Shown here: piece by piece, positions 1-10,200 of the stretch
Layout of the letters: each line of letters starts with the position of its first letter
Numbering within the stretch: position 1 is the first letter of the stretch
Assembly: GCF_000470655.1 (NCBI RefSeq)
Contig: NC_021913.1
Location: forward strand, 1 to 64,000
Origin: Halorhabdus tiamatea SARL4B
GTDB lineage: Archaea; Halobacteriota; Halobacteria; Halobacteriales; Haloarculaceae
Length of the DNA: 64,000 nt
Direction of reading: 5' to 3'
Notes under the pieces: model-generated
What the model was told of the DNA's origin: nothing
The model's database searches: none
The model's input: the letters and a program-made list of their open reading frames with translations, nothing else
Program-made: the position numbers and the translations under genes

Positions 1-263
1 TAACCCGATCACGAGGGAGCCAACCTCGCCCTCTAATATCGGTTAGTTTAGCTGGATTGAATGTCGATGACTGGAAAATTCGGACTTCACACGCTCCTGC
101 TCATGACCGAATTCTGAAATTCCCGGAAAACTTGGTATTCCAAAAACCGAACCGCGTTACAGCACAGGAATTTCCACAGGTCGGAGAGGACTAATTGAAT
201 TGTTTCCGGAAGCAACCCGGTCACGTTTTTAGTACTAGCCAGAAACCAGTCTATCACGCAAAG
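1..263. other. Non-coding leader with weak ORB-like inverted pair
   Basis: No convincing gene is seen here. TTTCCACAGG (171-180) and TGTTTCCGGA (201-210) lie in inverted orientation about 20 bp apart. Their cores resemble the TTTCC/GGAAA half of haloarchaeal origin recognition boxes, and they sit directly upstream of a decayed orc1 gene. This may be what is left of an origin, but no adjoining G-run is visible, so the reading is weak. Confidence 0.25.
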
Positions 264-1358
264 ATGATCCGCGATGCTCGCGTTCTCCGCGCCGGGTTCG
301 TCCCTCGAGAAGTGAGCATCGCGACGCCGAAGTCAACCACCTTTCTAGCGTTCTAGAGCCCATCACAAACGGGGAACCCGCCGACACGGCCATCGTCACT
401 GGACCCAGCGGCGCCGCAAGACGTGCATCTCGCAATTCGTCACGGAACGACTTCGGGAAGAGGTCCTCGACGTCGAAACCACCTACGTCAACTGCTGGCG
501 CAACTACACCCGATTTCGGACGCTCTACCAGATCCTCGAAGACCTCGGAGCGACCATCGACATCCACCGGCAGTCGACGCCCCACGACGAACTCGTCGAT
601 CGCCTCCAGCAACATGACGGCCCGCGAACCATCGCATCCTTGACGAGGTCGACCAGCTCGAAGACCCCAGCGTCATCTACGACCTCCACAGCCTCCCTCA
701 GTTCGCGATCATCTGTATCGCCAACAAGGAAGAGGAGCTGTTCAGCCGCGTCGACGACCGCCTCGTGAGCCGCCTGCGCTCCAGCGAACACGTCCGGATG
801 GACAAGTACCACGACGAGCAGCTGTACGACATTCTGAGTGCGCGGGCGAAGTGGGGACTCGATGAGGACGTCATCACTGACGACCAGCTCTACCGGATCG
901 CCGACGCGGCCGCCGGCGACGCTCGCCTCGCAATTGGCATCCTCCGAACGGCCGCCGGCAAGGCCGATCGCGAGAACCACGAACGAATCACCGACGACAT
1001 CCTCCTGGACGCCACCGAGGATGCTCGGGCCCAGATCAAGCAGAAGAGCCTCGACTCGCTCACGCCGCACCAGCGCGTCGTCTACGACGTCGTTCACGAG
1101 CACGGCCCGGTCGGGCCGAGCGAGATCTACGAGCACTATTCCGAGGACGTCGATGATCCGCGAACGAAGCGGACTGTACGGGCGTATCTGTCTAAGACGA
1201 CTCAATACAACCACCTCGAAGCAGACGGATCCAGCCGAGATCGGGAATACCAGCCATCGACCAGCCATCTCCCACACTCGCTGAGCAGGGTGATTATAGA
1301 GCTGATAGGTCGTGTTTTGTGGATCGGAAAATTGTACCCCAGTGATTTATTACTATAG
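264..1358 (+). pseudogene. Decayed Orc1/Cdc6 replication initiator with at least three frameshifts
   Basis: An Orc1/Cdc6 initiator (AAA+ ATPase that binds origins) can be read by hopping between frames. The start at 264 gives MIRDARVLRAGFVPRE; a shift near 312 moves to EHRDAEVNHLSSVLEPITNG. A one-base loss in the Walker A glycine codon (about 416) changes GPSGAGKT, and a shift near 634 leads into the Walker B motif ILDEVDQL (636 onward). From there the frame stays open through the sensor and winged-helix regions to 1358. The extreme C-terminus (after about 1280) no longer looks like the family. Neighbouring DNA has no intact partner copy. I am confident of the family and of the loss of function, because the nucleotide-binding loop itself is hit. 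Two intact orc1 genes near 45-49 kb presumably do the work of this replicon. Confidence 0.87.
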
Positions 1359-1376
1359 GAGCGATTATGTCCTACT

Positions 1377-1499
1377 ATGAGCGCAAAGGGCCAGCTCCGT
1401 CGGTTCGAGAACAGGGCACAGTTGCTGCGCCATATCTCTGAGGAGACCGGTACGGACATCGACACGCTTTGGGACGAGTACGAAGCCCAGGTCGAATAG
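1377..1499 (+). CDS. Small acidic protein, 40 residues
   Basis: A short frame runs from ATG 1377 to TAG 1497-1499. It is helical and charged (starts MSAKGQLRRFENRAQLLRHI, ends EYEAQVE). The TATA-like TTTATTACTATAG about 30 bp upstream suits a leaderless start. It ends 22 bases before the next gene and may be co-transcribed with it. I do not recognise a family; antitoxin-like small regulators look like this, but that is only a guess. An overlapping ATG at 1367 is in another frame and does not give this protein. Confidence 0.45.
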   Translation: MSAKGQLRRFENRAQLLRHISEETGTDIDTLWDEYEAQVE

Positions 1500-1521
1500 A
1501 GCCTTTTGTAGTTTTTGACGC

Positions 1522-2910
1522 GTGGGCGACAATACTGATCTCGACTTATCGTTCGCAATAGACGCAGAGACAGTCTCTCTGAGCCCTATCGGGGAATATC
1601 AGGTTCTCGATCTAGAAGGACCGGTAGTCATTGTTGGAGATGCGTCGTACCGCGTCGTTCCGGTCGGTGAAGAATCAGACCTGTCAGAAGATGTCCGGGA
1701 ACTTAGCGTCGACGAGATACGTGCTGCACTCAGCGAGCTCGCTGACAACGACGACTTTCAGTCAATCGTAGACAATTGCCCGACGAATACGCCGCTCGTC
1801 TACGACGACATCGATTATTTGACCCGCCATCTCCCCACAGCTTCGCTCCAGAAGTGCGGGGAGCTGAGTGAAAGCACCCCTTTCGAGAAGGAATTACTCC
1901 TCCAAGTTGCCTACGTAGAACGCCAAAACTCTCTCGTCGGGCACTCAGACAACGTCCTCGAGTATTATCTCGAACAGCGTGCTGAAATCGCTGAAAAACT
2001 CCGGTCTACCGACGAGATTGATAGCGACGTTGAGCGGTCATTCTTTTCGTATCTACTCCTTGCCTCGGCACTCATCGAAGAGTTGACGACAGAAACGGTC
2101 CTCAACGAGCTCTTTCGCGAGGAAGGTCGTCTCGACAGCATCACAGAGCACGTTCGAAGTATGGGGCATGCTAAGCGATTAGAGAAACTCTGTGATATCC
2201 AAATACTGACCGAGGGTGACCACGGATCACTTGTCGAGGTCAAAAAACGCAGAAACAACCTCGTCCACGACGCGCAGAAACGTGCAGGTCTTGACGAACT
2301 CGAATCGCGTCGTGAAGTCGCACAGATTCTCGAGAAAACTGATCGATGTGCGTCCGTGCTACTGACGATCTCAGGAAAGAACATCGAGTCAGTCATCGCT
2401 AAGCGTGGGTGTGATCCCTATATCGAACACGCTCAATCTGAGGCAGTAGCCGACACAATCACGACTTGGGAACAGGAGTATCCAGAGCGCCTGTCGAGAC
2501 TTCACGACTGTGAACAAGCGGCCCTTGAAAAGATTCGCTGGGATACCGAAGAGAGTGACCCCGGGAACAACATCACGGAAGGATTCACGTTTGAAGGATT
2601 TGATAACGAGGTGCTGTATGAGATACTGATGGAGTTCGTCGGTGATGCCTCAAAGGCGTTCCTTGACCGTATTGATGCCGATGCGAACGAGAGCAATCTC
2701 GACCGCTTCGATTTCGCTGTGATGGTGCTGCTCTGTGCTGGCCACAGTTACGGGGATATTGCCCGCTGGCTGGATACTGACGAAAAGTACGTCCAGCGGA
2801 AGGAGAACGTGATAGCCTGGAGAGCTTCGAAGTTCGAGAAGGGCTTGGTAGAGGAGATACCCCGCCCAGAGGACCCAACATGGCCATCTGACACAGAATC
2901 AGATGATTAG
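1522..2910 (+). CDS. HEPN-motif protein with C-terminal helix-turn-helix-like region
   Basis: A 462-residue soluble, mostly helical protein. Residues 244-249 read RNNLVH, matching the R-x4-H signature of HEPN domains, in which the Arg and His form the active site of many prokaryotic RNases (family knowledge). It lies in a helical stretch (about 130-290), as expected for a HEPN bundle. The C-terminal 60 residues contain HSYGDIARWLDTDEKYVQ, which looks like a helix-turn-helix. The N-terminus (1-75) is beta-rich and not recognised. No nucleotidyltransferase (MNT) antitoxin partner adjoins it, so a classical HEPN/MNT pair is not supported; the 40-residue gene just upstream is the only close neighbour. 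The start is GTG; no better start with a ribosome site is visible. An RNase toxin or RNA-sensing defence protein is plausible but inferred. Confidence 0.72.
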   Translation: MGDNTDLDLSFAIDAETVSLSPIGEYQVLDLEGPVVIVGDASYRVVPVGEESDLSEDVRELSVDEIRAALSELADNDDFQSIVDNCPTNTPLVYDDIDYLTRHLPTASLQKCGELSESTPFEKELLLQVAYVERQNSLVGHSDNVLEYYLEQRAEIAEKLRSTDEIDSDVERSFFSYLLLASALIEELTTETVLNELFREEGRLDSITEHVRSMGHAKRLEKLCDIQILTEGDHGSLVEVKKRRNNLVHDAQKRAGLDELESRREVAQILEKTDRCASVLLTISGKNIESVIAKRGCDPYIEHAQSEAVADTITTWEQEYPERLSRLHDCEQAALEKIRWDTEESDPGNNITEGFTFEGFDNEVLYEILMEFVGDASKAFLDRIDADANESNLDRFDFAVMVLLCAGHSYGDIARWLDTDEKYVQRKENVIAWRASKFEKGLVEEIPRPEDPTWPSDTESDD

Positions 2911-3110
2911 GATGGGTGATAGTCTGGTAACAGAGGGGACATCGTCGCAGAGTACGTGATGCTCTCTCAGCAGAAAGCACAATTGGATTGGACCGAGCGT
3001 GAGCATCTCGACAATCTCCTCATGGCAAAAGATACCATCAGGATCGAGAGTACTCGCTCGTCGATTCGGTAACTGCGTCGCCGATGCAGTGACCGTGACC
3101 CCGTCATCCG

Positions 3111-3797
3111 TCAGGAACTGAACTCGCCGAGACCCGATTGCTCGTGGTCCAGCGGCTCGATGACCTGGGGATCGTCGTTGCCGGGGTTGTTGACCCGCGT
3201 CGAGATTTCGTAGGCGTCCAGATCGTCTTTCGGGTACGGCTGGCACAGTTCCTTGCGGGTGTCCGAATCTGCGGCAAGCCAGTCCGATTCCGCGTCCCTC
3301 GGGAGGACGACCGGCATCCGGTCGTGGATTGAGTTCATCAGGTCGTTCGGCTCCGTCGTGAGAATCGTGACGCACGAGATCGTCTCGTCGTTGCCCTCCC
3401 AGACGTCCCAGAGCCCGGCCATCGCGAATGCGGGGTCGTCTTCCCGGTAAATCCGATAGGGCTGTTTCGACCCGCCGTTCGGCGATTTCCACTCGTAGAA
3501 TCCTGACGAGGGGACGAGGCAGGGACGTGATTCCCACGCCTGCTCGAAGACGCGTTTCTCGTCGGCAGTCTCGGAGCGAGCGTTGATGATGCCCTCCTCG
3601 GGTTCATCCGCCCAGAACGGAATCAGCCCCCAGTGGTAGGCGTCGATCTCGTCTTGAGCCTCGTTCGTCATGATGTGGAGGTCGTCGCCAGGCGCGATGT
3701 TGTATCAGGGTGTGTACCCGCCGTCAACGACGACATCGGCATCGAAGCGGGCCTCGAGGTCTGCTTGATCGATAAAGAGCGAGTTTCGGCCACACAT
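3111..3797 (-). pseudogene. SRAP-domain (HMCES/YedK-like) protein with one nonsense codon
   Basis: SRAP proteins crosslink to abasic sites in single-stranded DNA through Cys2. From ATG 3797 the frame begins MCGRNSLF, which supplies the catalytic Cys2. It continues to TGA at codon 31 (3707-3705), where the family normally has Arg before YNIAPG. After this codon the same frame runs on without another fault: YNIAPGDD, then WGLIPFW, INARSET, CLVPSSGFYEWK and HDRMPVVL, all SRAP hallmarks. The change is the single transition CGA to TGA. Restarting at the internal ATG 3671 would make a 186-residue protein lacking Cys2, hence probably inactive. It could be a true mutation or a sequencing error. Downstream, 2899-3110 on the same strand keeps an open frame without a start (HEEIVEMLTLGPIQLCFLLR), perhaps a gene remnant. 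Confidence 0.85.
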
Positions 3798-4005
3798 ACT
3801 GAAGAATTTGAAGTGAAGCATCTTCAACGTGGTCGTGAAGAAACCTGAATGCTGGCGTGTGAGTCTTAAGCATTATTCGCCACTGTGGGTCGAGTTTATT
3901 GGTTAACGCAGTCAGTACAACCATCACATAAAATCACAATACGACGATGTGACACAGATCAAGGCAAGGTACCACGACACGTAACCGTTAGACGAAAGCA
4001 CATCT

Positions 4006-5076
4006 TCACGATGACTCGTCCTGTAGAACTTCTCGAACTACGTCCTTGTATTCATCGTCAGGGGTGTCGACGAAGTACTTCATTACGCCGAGGACCATCT
4101 TTTGACTGATTACGCCGCCCCAGTTCGATAACAAATAGAGAGTGAACGGAACAGTGATAATAATCCCCTCACCGCCGATTACGTTGGCGTTGGACAAGCT
4201 GGCGAAGACAGCAAAGATACAGAGAAGTAATTCCATCGGCATCTTCGGAAGTGTCCGGGTGACATTCTTCCGTAAACCGAATCGAGTGTGAAGCAGCAGA
4301 AACGAATAGTAAACACCGGTAACTAAGAGAATCAGACCGAGCGTCTCAATCGCTTCAATCGTAGTTAACGCCTCAACTAAGGCCGTGAAAACCAGCAGGA
4401 GAGCGACCGATACTAACACATGAAACCCGACAACGAAGATATGCCCAGCGTCCCGCTGTTTCTTAATCTTCTGATAAAGTTGATCGCGTTCTCTTGACGT
4501 GATTTCGCCTTTACGAGTCTTACGTATCAACCGTCTCGTTTCATCAATATCAAGAGAGTTCTTTATGTCTGTCTCATAGTTTCCTTTCTGTGTTTGCTGC
4601 TCTAGAAATATTCCCGTATCAGCGATCAAACCTGTCGGGCTGTCCTCCCCGGCCTTCTCCTTGTACGTTTCCTGACGCTGTGCATCATCACGAAACACTC
4701 TGTAGTTGAACACGGCAAACAGCATGACTGCAAAAATCGCTGACCCTACTAGAACAAGATACTGATTAAACTCAGTTCCAATGCCTTGCACCATGTTGTT
4801 GAGAGTCCTAAATCCGAGATGGGATGGAATTGCTACAGCTACGACGAACATCCCTGTTCCAGTCCACCTTGCGACGGTCGAGTCCGACAGATCCTCGTCG
4901 GAGACCACGAGATGATATCTAACGAAAAGAGACCCGAATAAGAAGGTGAAGACAATACCGTCGACAAGTACCGGATTGGCGAAGAAGACGTTGTAGAGTC
5001 CGTAAACTGCGGTAAAGAAGAACACCTCGTACCCTATCCGCTCTTTCGCAGATAGTTTTGATCTGCCACCACTCAT
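4006..5076 (-). CDS. Polytopic membrane protein, unknown function
   Basis: A 356-residue integral membrane protein. I see about eight hydrophobic segments: four between residues 15 and 125, and four between 218 and 330. A long, charged, presumably cytoplasmic loop (about 126-215) contains many K, R and E residues (RRLIRKTRKGEITSRERDQL). No enzyme signature is visible. It points the same way as the 5.3-12.3 kb operon and lies 225 bases beyond that operon's last stop. It might be a membrane-anchoring accessory of that system, but the gap makes co-transcription unproven. The start ATG 5076 follows a basic, serine-rich cytoplasmic N-terminus. Confidence 0.75.
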   Translation of the reverse strand: MSGGRSKLSAKERIGYEVFFFTAVYGLYNVFFANPVLVDGIVFTFLFGSLFVRYHLVVSDEDLSDSTVARWTGTGMFVVAVAIPSHLGFRTLNNMVQGIGTEFNQYLVLVGSAIFAVMLFAVFNYRVFRDDAQRQETYKEKAGEDSPTGLIADTGIFLEQQTQKGNYETDIKNSLDIDETRRLIRKTRKGEITSRERDQLYQKIKKQRDAGHIFVVGFHVLVSVALLLVFTALVEALTTIEAIETLGLILLVTGVYYSFLLLHTRFGLRKNVTRTLPKMPMELLLCIFAVFASLSNANVIGGEGIIITVPFTLYLLSNWGGVISQKMVLGVMKYFVDTPDDEYKDVVREVLQDESS

Positions 5077-5301
5077 TACGATAGGTGAAAACTTCAGGCA
5101 TCAAGGATGTACTGGTTACTTCCTTAGAATACCATGGATAATGACAGACGATACGCCTAAATATTCGACAAACATCATTTCACTATCTACGACCACACAA
5201 GATCAGTAAATTTGTTTATGAACTCCTCTGAGAGGATAGCTTGAAATCGTAAATAGTGAATGTGAGATTGTCGTTCGTGGAACAGCAATCGTTCGTAAGG
5301 C

Positions 5302-6198
5302 CTACTCCCAGACTTCCTCGTATTGGCCAACTTTGAGGAAGTATTCGTCGTCGTCAACGACTGGTCGGGGAACGAGACCATCGTCGAAGTCACGGAGGTG
5401 GCCGATGTGGATTGGGAGGTGGCCGTCTGCGGGGTCGTCTGACTGGCTTGTGGCAACGAGTCGGCGGTTGACGAGGCGGAGTGTACTTGTATTGTCGTTG
5501 GTTTCGGCGCGTTGTTTCCAGGAGGAGATCGCTTGTTGAACTTCGCTGCGTTTGGCTTGTGTGACGTCGTTGTGTGGGACGTTGATCCAGATGTGACCGT
5601 GTTCAGTGACATAGAGCCGGCCGGGATTCGGGCGGTACTCGTCGTACGCGGCTATGAGTTCGGAGTGGTCGAAAATTGAGGTGAATCGATAGTCACGCCA
5701 TTTCCAGATGAGTTGATCATCGTGGCTGACTGCCCACCGTTCGCCGTGTTTGAACGGGAAGCCCTGCCAGATTGCGATCCCGTTTTCCGGTGGGTCTGGA
5801 TCAGTATCGACGGAGCCGAAATCGAGTGCGCCATTGAGTTTGCCAAGATAGGCCGGGATCCAGCCGGTGGAAACGGGGGCCTGATCGATGTTCGCGTAGT
5901 TGTCGGCTTTGACTTTCGTTAGGACTTCTCCCTGGGCGGTGACGCGGAAACTCCCGTATCCATCTTCTTTCCCGGCTGTGTTCATAGCGGTCCAGAGGTC
6001 ACTGGGCGGATCCGCGTGGATGGAGAGATCGCGTTGTTCCCATTTCAGAACAACGTCGTCGCCAAAGTCGTCGTCGCTGACGAGGCTGTATTGTGAACCA
6101 CGGTACGCGGACGGCCACGGTTGGCCCGGTGCGACTGAGACGGCTTGATCCTCGCTAATCGGTACCTTTGTCGGGGTTTGTTCGAATGTAAGTGTCAT
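5302..6198 (-). CDS. Two-repeat WPS-module protein A, fourth gene of the SNF2/zinc-array operon
   Basis: A 298-residue acidic protein without transmembrane segments. It has two copies of a module that also occurs twice in the divergently encoded protein at 12433-13281. The first copy runs WPSAYRG (28-34), GSFRVTAQGEVLTKV (82-96) and IPAYLGKL (114-121). The second is more worn: WQGFPF (144-149), LYVTEHGHIWINV (about 195-207), LPIHIGHL (251-258). I know no name for this module; the beta-strand and aromatic pattern suggests a small beta-rich fold. Its ATG overlaps the stop of the Mrr-like gene by four bases, so the two are probably translationally coupled. Specificity subunit, adaptor or immunity protein are all possible; none is shown by the sequence. 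Confidence 0.8.
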   Translation of the reverse strand: MTLTFEQTPTKVPISEDQAVSVAPGQPWPSAYRGSQYSLVSDDDFGDDVVLKWEQRDLSIHADPPSDLWTAMNTAGKEDGYGSFRVTAQGEVLTKVKADNYANIDQAPVSTGWIPAYLGKLNGALDFGSVDTDPDPPENGIAIWQGFPFKHGERWAVSHDDQLIWKWRDYRFTSIFDHSELIAAYDEYRPNPGRLYVTEHGHIWINVPHNDVTQAKRSEVQQAISSWKQRAETNDNTSTLRLVNRRLVATSQSDDPADGHLPIHIGHLRDFDDGLVPRPVVDDDEYFLKVGQYEEVWE

Positions 6199-7217
6199 TC
6201 TGAGTCCTCCGTGAGATTAGCTGCAAAGCGATCGAATGCGTCGACATCACCGTCTTCATCTGGATCCGCGTACAAAACGCCATGCTCGCCGTGTTCTTCT
6301 GGGGCAGTATCTAGTGCTGATTCAGTACTGTCTTCGGTCGTCGAGTCAGACTCCGACGATTGGTTGTTTTGGGACGTATTTGACCCGGTCGGCTCGGCGG
6401 AAGTTTCGTGGGTGAATTCTCGGTTCCGTGTACTCACTGCTGGTTCGATAGTCGGTGGCTGCCGATCCAGTGGGTCGATCTCCTGAAGGGTAGACGGGAG
6501 TGGTGGAAGGTCGTTGAGGATGTCGTCGTATTCCTCCTGGGTTAGGTCATGTTGTTCAACGATTGTGCCGAGAACATCGTGGGAGAGTTGAACGTCAGTA
6601 AACCACTGGTCGAGTGTCGGTTGCTCGATAAGTGTGATCTCTTTGGTCTCTGCTACTTCGTGAGCGTCATCGGTGAACGATGAGTTGGAAACGATCACAG
6701 TCGATGAGGCACCGCGACCCGTCGCCGGAGTGGTGTTCCCCTCAGCGACGGTGTGCACGATGTCACTGCCGCGGGTGGTCCCCGAGTCGGTGGGCGCAGT
6801 TTTGATAGCGACGGTCGTGTGCTGGCGGTTCCAAAAGAGATCCACGTCGGCGTCGTCAACGGCTTCTGGTGTCTGGAAGCTTCCCTCATAGCGGGAGAGA
6901 GTGGCTCCAAGGATCCGGGCGAAATCATGAGCGTTCAGATATGCCATGTCTGCGGCAGACACAATCCGTGACGGCGAGGTTCGTAGTGGGCCCGTGTCGG
7001 TAGTAGACGACGCTGTCTCAGTGTTGTCGGGGAGTTGATCGCGAGCGTTTTTGACGAGAGTTGTGACCCGGTCACGGGGCGCGTCGAGTTCGTGCGTTGC
7101 GAGGACATCCACGATTAGCTCGGTTGTAATCGCATCGTATTCGATTGCGCGTCGAATGGACTCGGTGATCGATCCTGGTTGATACCACTGAGGCTGTGAC
7201 TGTTGCTGTTGACTCAT
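6195..7217 (-). CDS. Mrr-like restriction-endonuclease-fold protein
   Basis: A 340-residue protein. Residues about 105-210 look like an Mrr-type PD-(D/E)XK domain: DFARILGATLSRYEG, then DDADVDLFW, then TTVAIKTAP, then ASSTVIVSNSSFTDDA and WFTD. Mrr enzymes cleave (often modified) DNA. The acidic residue of DVDLFW and the Lys of AIK are placed like the family catalytic D and K. The position that is usually E or Q (E/Q-x-K) is Ala, so activity is uncertain. An N-terminal helical region (1-75) may be a winged helix. The long tail (about 250-340) is Ser/Thr/Glu/Asp-rich and probably disordered. It overlaps by four bases at both ends with its operon neighbours (zinc-array protein upstream, WPS protein A downstream), so it is very likely the effector or DNA-binding part of one system. 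Confidence 0.75.
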   Translation of the reverse strand: MSQQQQSQPQWYQPGSITESIRRAIEYDAITTELIVDVLATHELDAPRDRVTTLVKNARDQLPDNTETASSTTDTGPLRTSPSRIVSAADMAYLNAHDFARILGATLSRYEGSFQTPEAVDDADVDLFWNRQHTTVAIKTAPTDSGTTRGSDIVHTVAEGNTTPATGRGASSTVIVSNSSFTDDAHEVAETKEITLIEQPTLDQWFTDVQLSHDVLGTIVEQHDLTQEEYDDILNDLPPLPSTLQEIDPLDRQPPTIEPAVSTRNREFTHETSAEPTGSNTSQNNQSSESDSTTEDSTESALDTAPEEHGEHGVLYADPDEDGDVDAFDRFAANLTEDSE

Positions 7218-10200
7218 TTGAACACCCCGCGGAGTCGATCGATGAAACCGACTTTTCGCCGATGCACGACCTCATTAGTCGCTCGATTGACGACGACGAT
7301 CTGGTTAGCTTTGAGCAGGTGTTTCCCATACACGATGAGATACGCGCGGTTCGATGCGCCGCGAACCGATCGGAACTCGTCTACGAGATCGTCCGGAATG
7401 GAGTGAGTCGTCTCTCCGATCGAGGCGCATGTCTCGCAGCGGCCGTCCTCTATTAAGCGCGGCGCGTAGCGCTGCTCACAGAGTTCGCAGGTCTCGGCGT
7501 GCTTCTCACAGATAGGTTGCTGGCTGATTGGGGCTGTGATAGTGTGTTTGTCACAGAGTTGCTCGTCGCCGACAATGCACCTGTTGAGGTGCTCTGGGCA
7601 CCGCTTTGCAGGCGGCTCCTCCGGTTTGCTAGCGCAGTGTGCACAGTAATCCAGGTGGCGCTCGCAGAACAGCTCGCCGTCTTCTGCACAGGGGACTGCG
7701 TGGTCGCTACACCGGGGTTCGCCACATGCAGCACAGGTGATCTGGTCGCCTTCACAGACTGGTTCGCCGCAGGCTGTACACGCCTCGGTATGGCTGGCAG
7801 CGAACGGCTGGTCGCAATCAGTACAGTGAACGGCGTCTGCTTCACAGATGAGGTCATCGCAGCCGGCGCAATCAAGGAGATGGTCAGCACAGAAGGCTTC
7901 CCCGCAGTCGTAGCACTGAGCGATATGGTCGGGGCAATAACCAGAGGCGTTACAGACGGTGCATTTCGTGATGTCATCCGGACAGGTGACGGAACCGCAG
8001 TCGCCACATTGGCTTGCATGTGATGGGCAGACCGCGTTGCCACAGGTGTCACAAGTCAGGGCGTCTGTATCACAGTACGGTTGTTCGCAGTGTGCGCATT
8101 CAACGATATCGTCAACACAGAACGTTTCCCCACAGTGTGTACAGTCGCGGGCGTGGTCGGGGCAGACCGTTGTGTCGCAGGCGGTACAGTCGTTCCGGTG
8201 GGTCGAGCATATTGGGTCGTCGCAGTGATCGCAGGCGTCGAGATGGATTGGACAGTAGTCGTCCCCGCAGTGCAGGCACTCGGTTGCATGCGTGATGCAG
8301 CGAGTGTCTCCGCATTCGGCACAGGTTGTTGAGTGTGACGAGCAGTGTTGCTCTCCGCATTCGCTGCACGTAGTACTGTGGTCGTCACACGTCCAGTTGT
8401 GGCACTCTGCGCAGTTCGTGAGATCGTCGTAGCAGAACTGCTCACCGCAGTCTACACACGTGGTGGTGTGGTTGGTGCAGAATTGGTCGCCGCAGTCTGC
8501 GCAAGTCTCGACGTGAGCTGGACAGACGATGTCGCCGCAGTCGGTACATTCGGTGGCGTGATCTGAGCCGATTGTGTCATTACAGATGTCGCAGACAACC
8601 GTGTGGTCCGTACAGTGACACCCGTCGCAGTGCGCGCATTCGGCGGCGTGGTCAGTACAGACGGTGTCGCGACACGTCTCACAGGTTTTCGTATGGGTAT
8701 CGCAGACAGGATTCTCGCCGATCGCACAGAGAGAAGTGTGGTCGGCGCAAGCGTCGCTGCCGCACACATGGCACGATTGGACGTTGTCGGACGTGTGATA
8801 GCCATCACAGTGCGAGCAGTAGCTGGCGTGGTCCGGACAAAGATCACCCCCGATATTGATTGCTGGGACGCGGTCGGTGGTGCAAAACCCGCCGTCACAA
8901 ACCGCACACTGTCCTAAGTGGTCATCACAGGTAGGTCCAGCACAGGCGTCGCAGTCACTTACGTGGTCAGGGCAGTGGAGGGCACTGTCGTCGGTGCAGG
9001 CGGTGAGATGATCGTCACAGTGGAATCGATCACAGGTTTCACACTGACCACCACAGAGCGAGCACACCGGCTCGTCGTCGGTCGAGCATTGTTTTCGGTG
9101 GGCTGCACAGACGCTGCGGCCACAGGTGCTGCATGATGTATGACAGTCAGGACATTCCACAGTACCACAGTACTCGCAGGCGGGAAACGCGTCAGCGGTC
9201 TCTCCACAAACGAGCACACCACAGCCATCACATTCCTTTCGACACTCTTGGCAGATTACATGCCCGTCGTCACAGACAACCGGTGAGCCTGCGTCTTCGA
9301 AAGATCGCCCGCAGTCCGAACAGGTGAACGAGCCGAAAGTATTGTTCGCTGGCGTATATTCAATAGTAGTTTCGCCAATACGGTCTCCATCTCGGACTTT
9401 GACCGACAGCTCGCCGACATCGTAGGTAATAATCGTCGTGCCGACAGCAACAACATCGATATCGACGGCGTGTCGCGCTTGCGTTTTCGAGATCTGCTCT
9501 TGTTCTTCTGTGCGGAGTGTCTCTTTCCGCTCGGCAACCGTAGGTTTGAGGTCCTCAAGCTCTCGTTCGGCGTCGCGTTTGTTCGAGAGATACTCCTTGC
9601 GGGTCTTTTCGTATTGAGCGCTGCGGGCTTTCCGCTTCCACTTCCGGATTTTCTGACGTTGTGCCTCAAGTTCCGCGTCAAGCTCTTGGCGTCGTTGCTC
9701 ATAGAGTTCCTGAATTTCTGCTTCGCGCTCGCTAGCTGCCGTGCTGGCTTCCGTTCCGAGTTCCTCAGTGTCCGGCTGGATCCGCTCTTTTAGCGCCTCA
9801 ACCGCCTTGTTGTAGAGCTGTTCGGCTCGATCCACCGAGAGATCAACCGGGTCGTGTTGCTCTGAGTCAGCGTCTGTAGCGAGTGTGTCGAAGTGCGCGA
9901 CGAATCGGTCAGTGAGATCTGGAAGTCGTACTCCGCTGTCGATATCGAATGTGATGGTCTCAAATCGTTCCCGATGGTAAGATTGAACGCAATCCATCTG
10001 GACGTGGTAGTGGAACGCGGCTGCGTTCTCTCTCTCGCCGGCGTTGAAACCGTCAGTAGTGATTTCGGTGTCAAGTCTGTCGAATACCGGTGGGGTGTGC
10101 ATCTGGAGGTTCGAAGGCCCGAGATGTACGTATCCGACATGGTCACCGTCCCGGGCTGTTTCTAGGAGAGAGTTAAAGAATGTCGTGCCGGGTCGAACGA

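Noticed and set aside
2899-3110. A separate small gene downstream of the SRAP gene
   Set aside because: The frame is open and sequence-like, but has no start codon apart from an internal ATG; I mention it only as a possible remnant.
7453-9702. Long open frames on the plus strand and other minus frames across the zinc-array gene
   Set aside because: They are produced by the 45-bp periodicity and GC-rich third positions of the real gene; they have no domain, start context or composition of their own.
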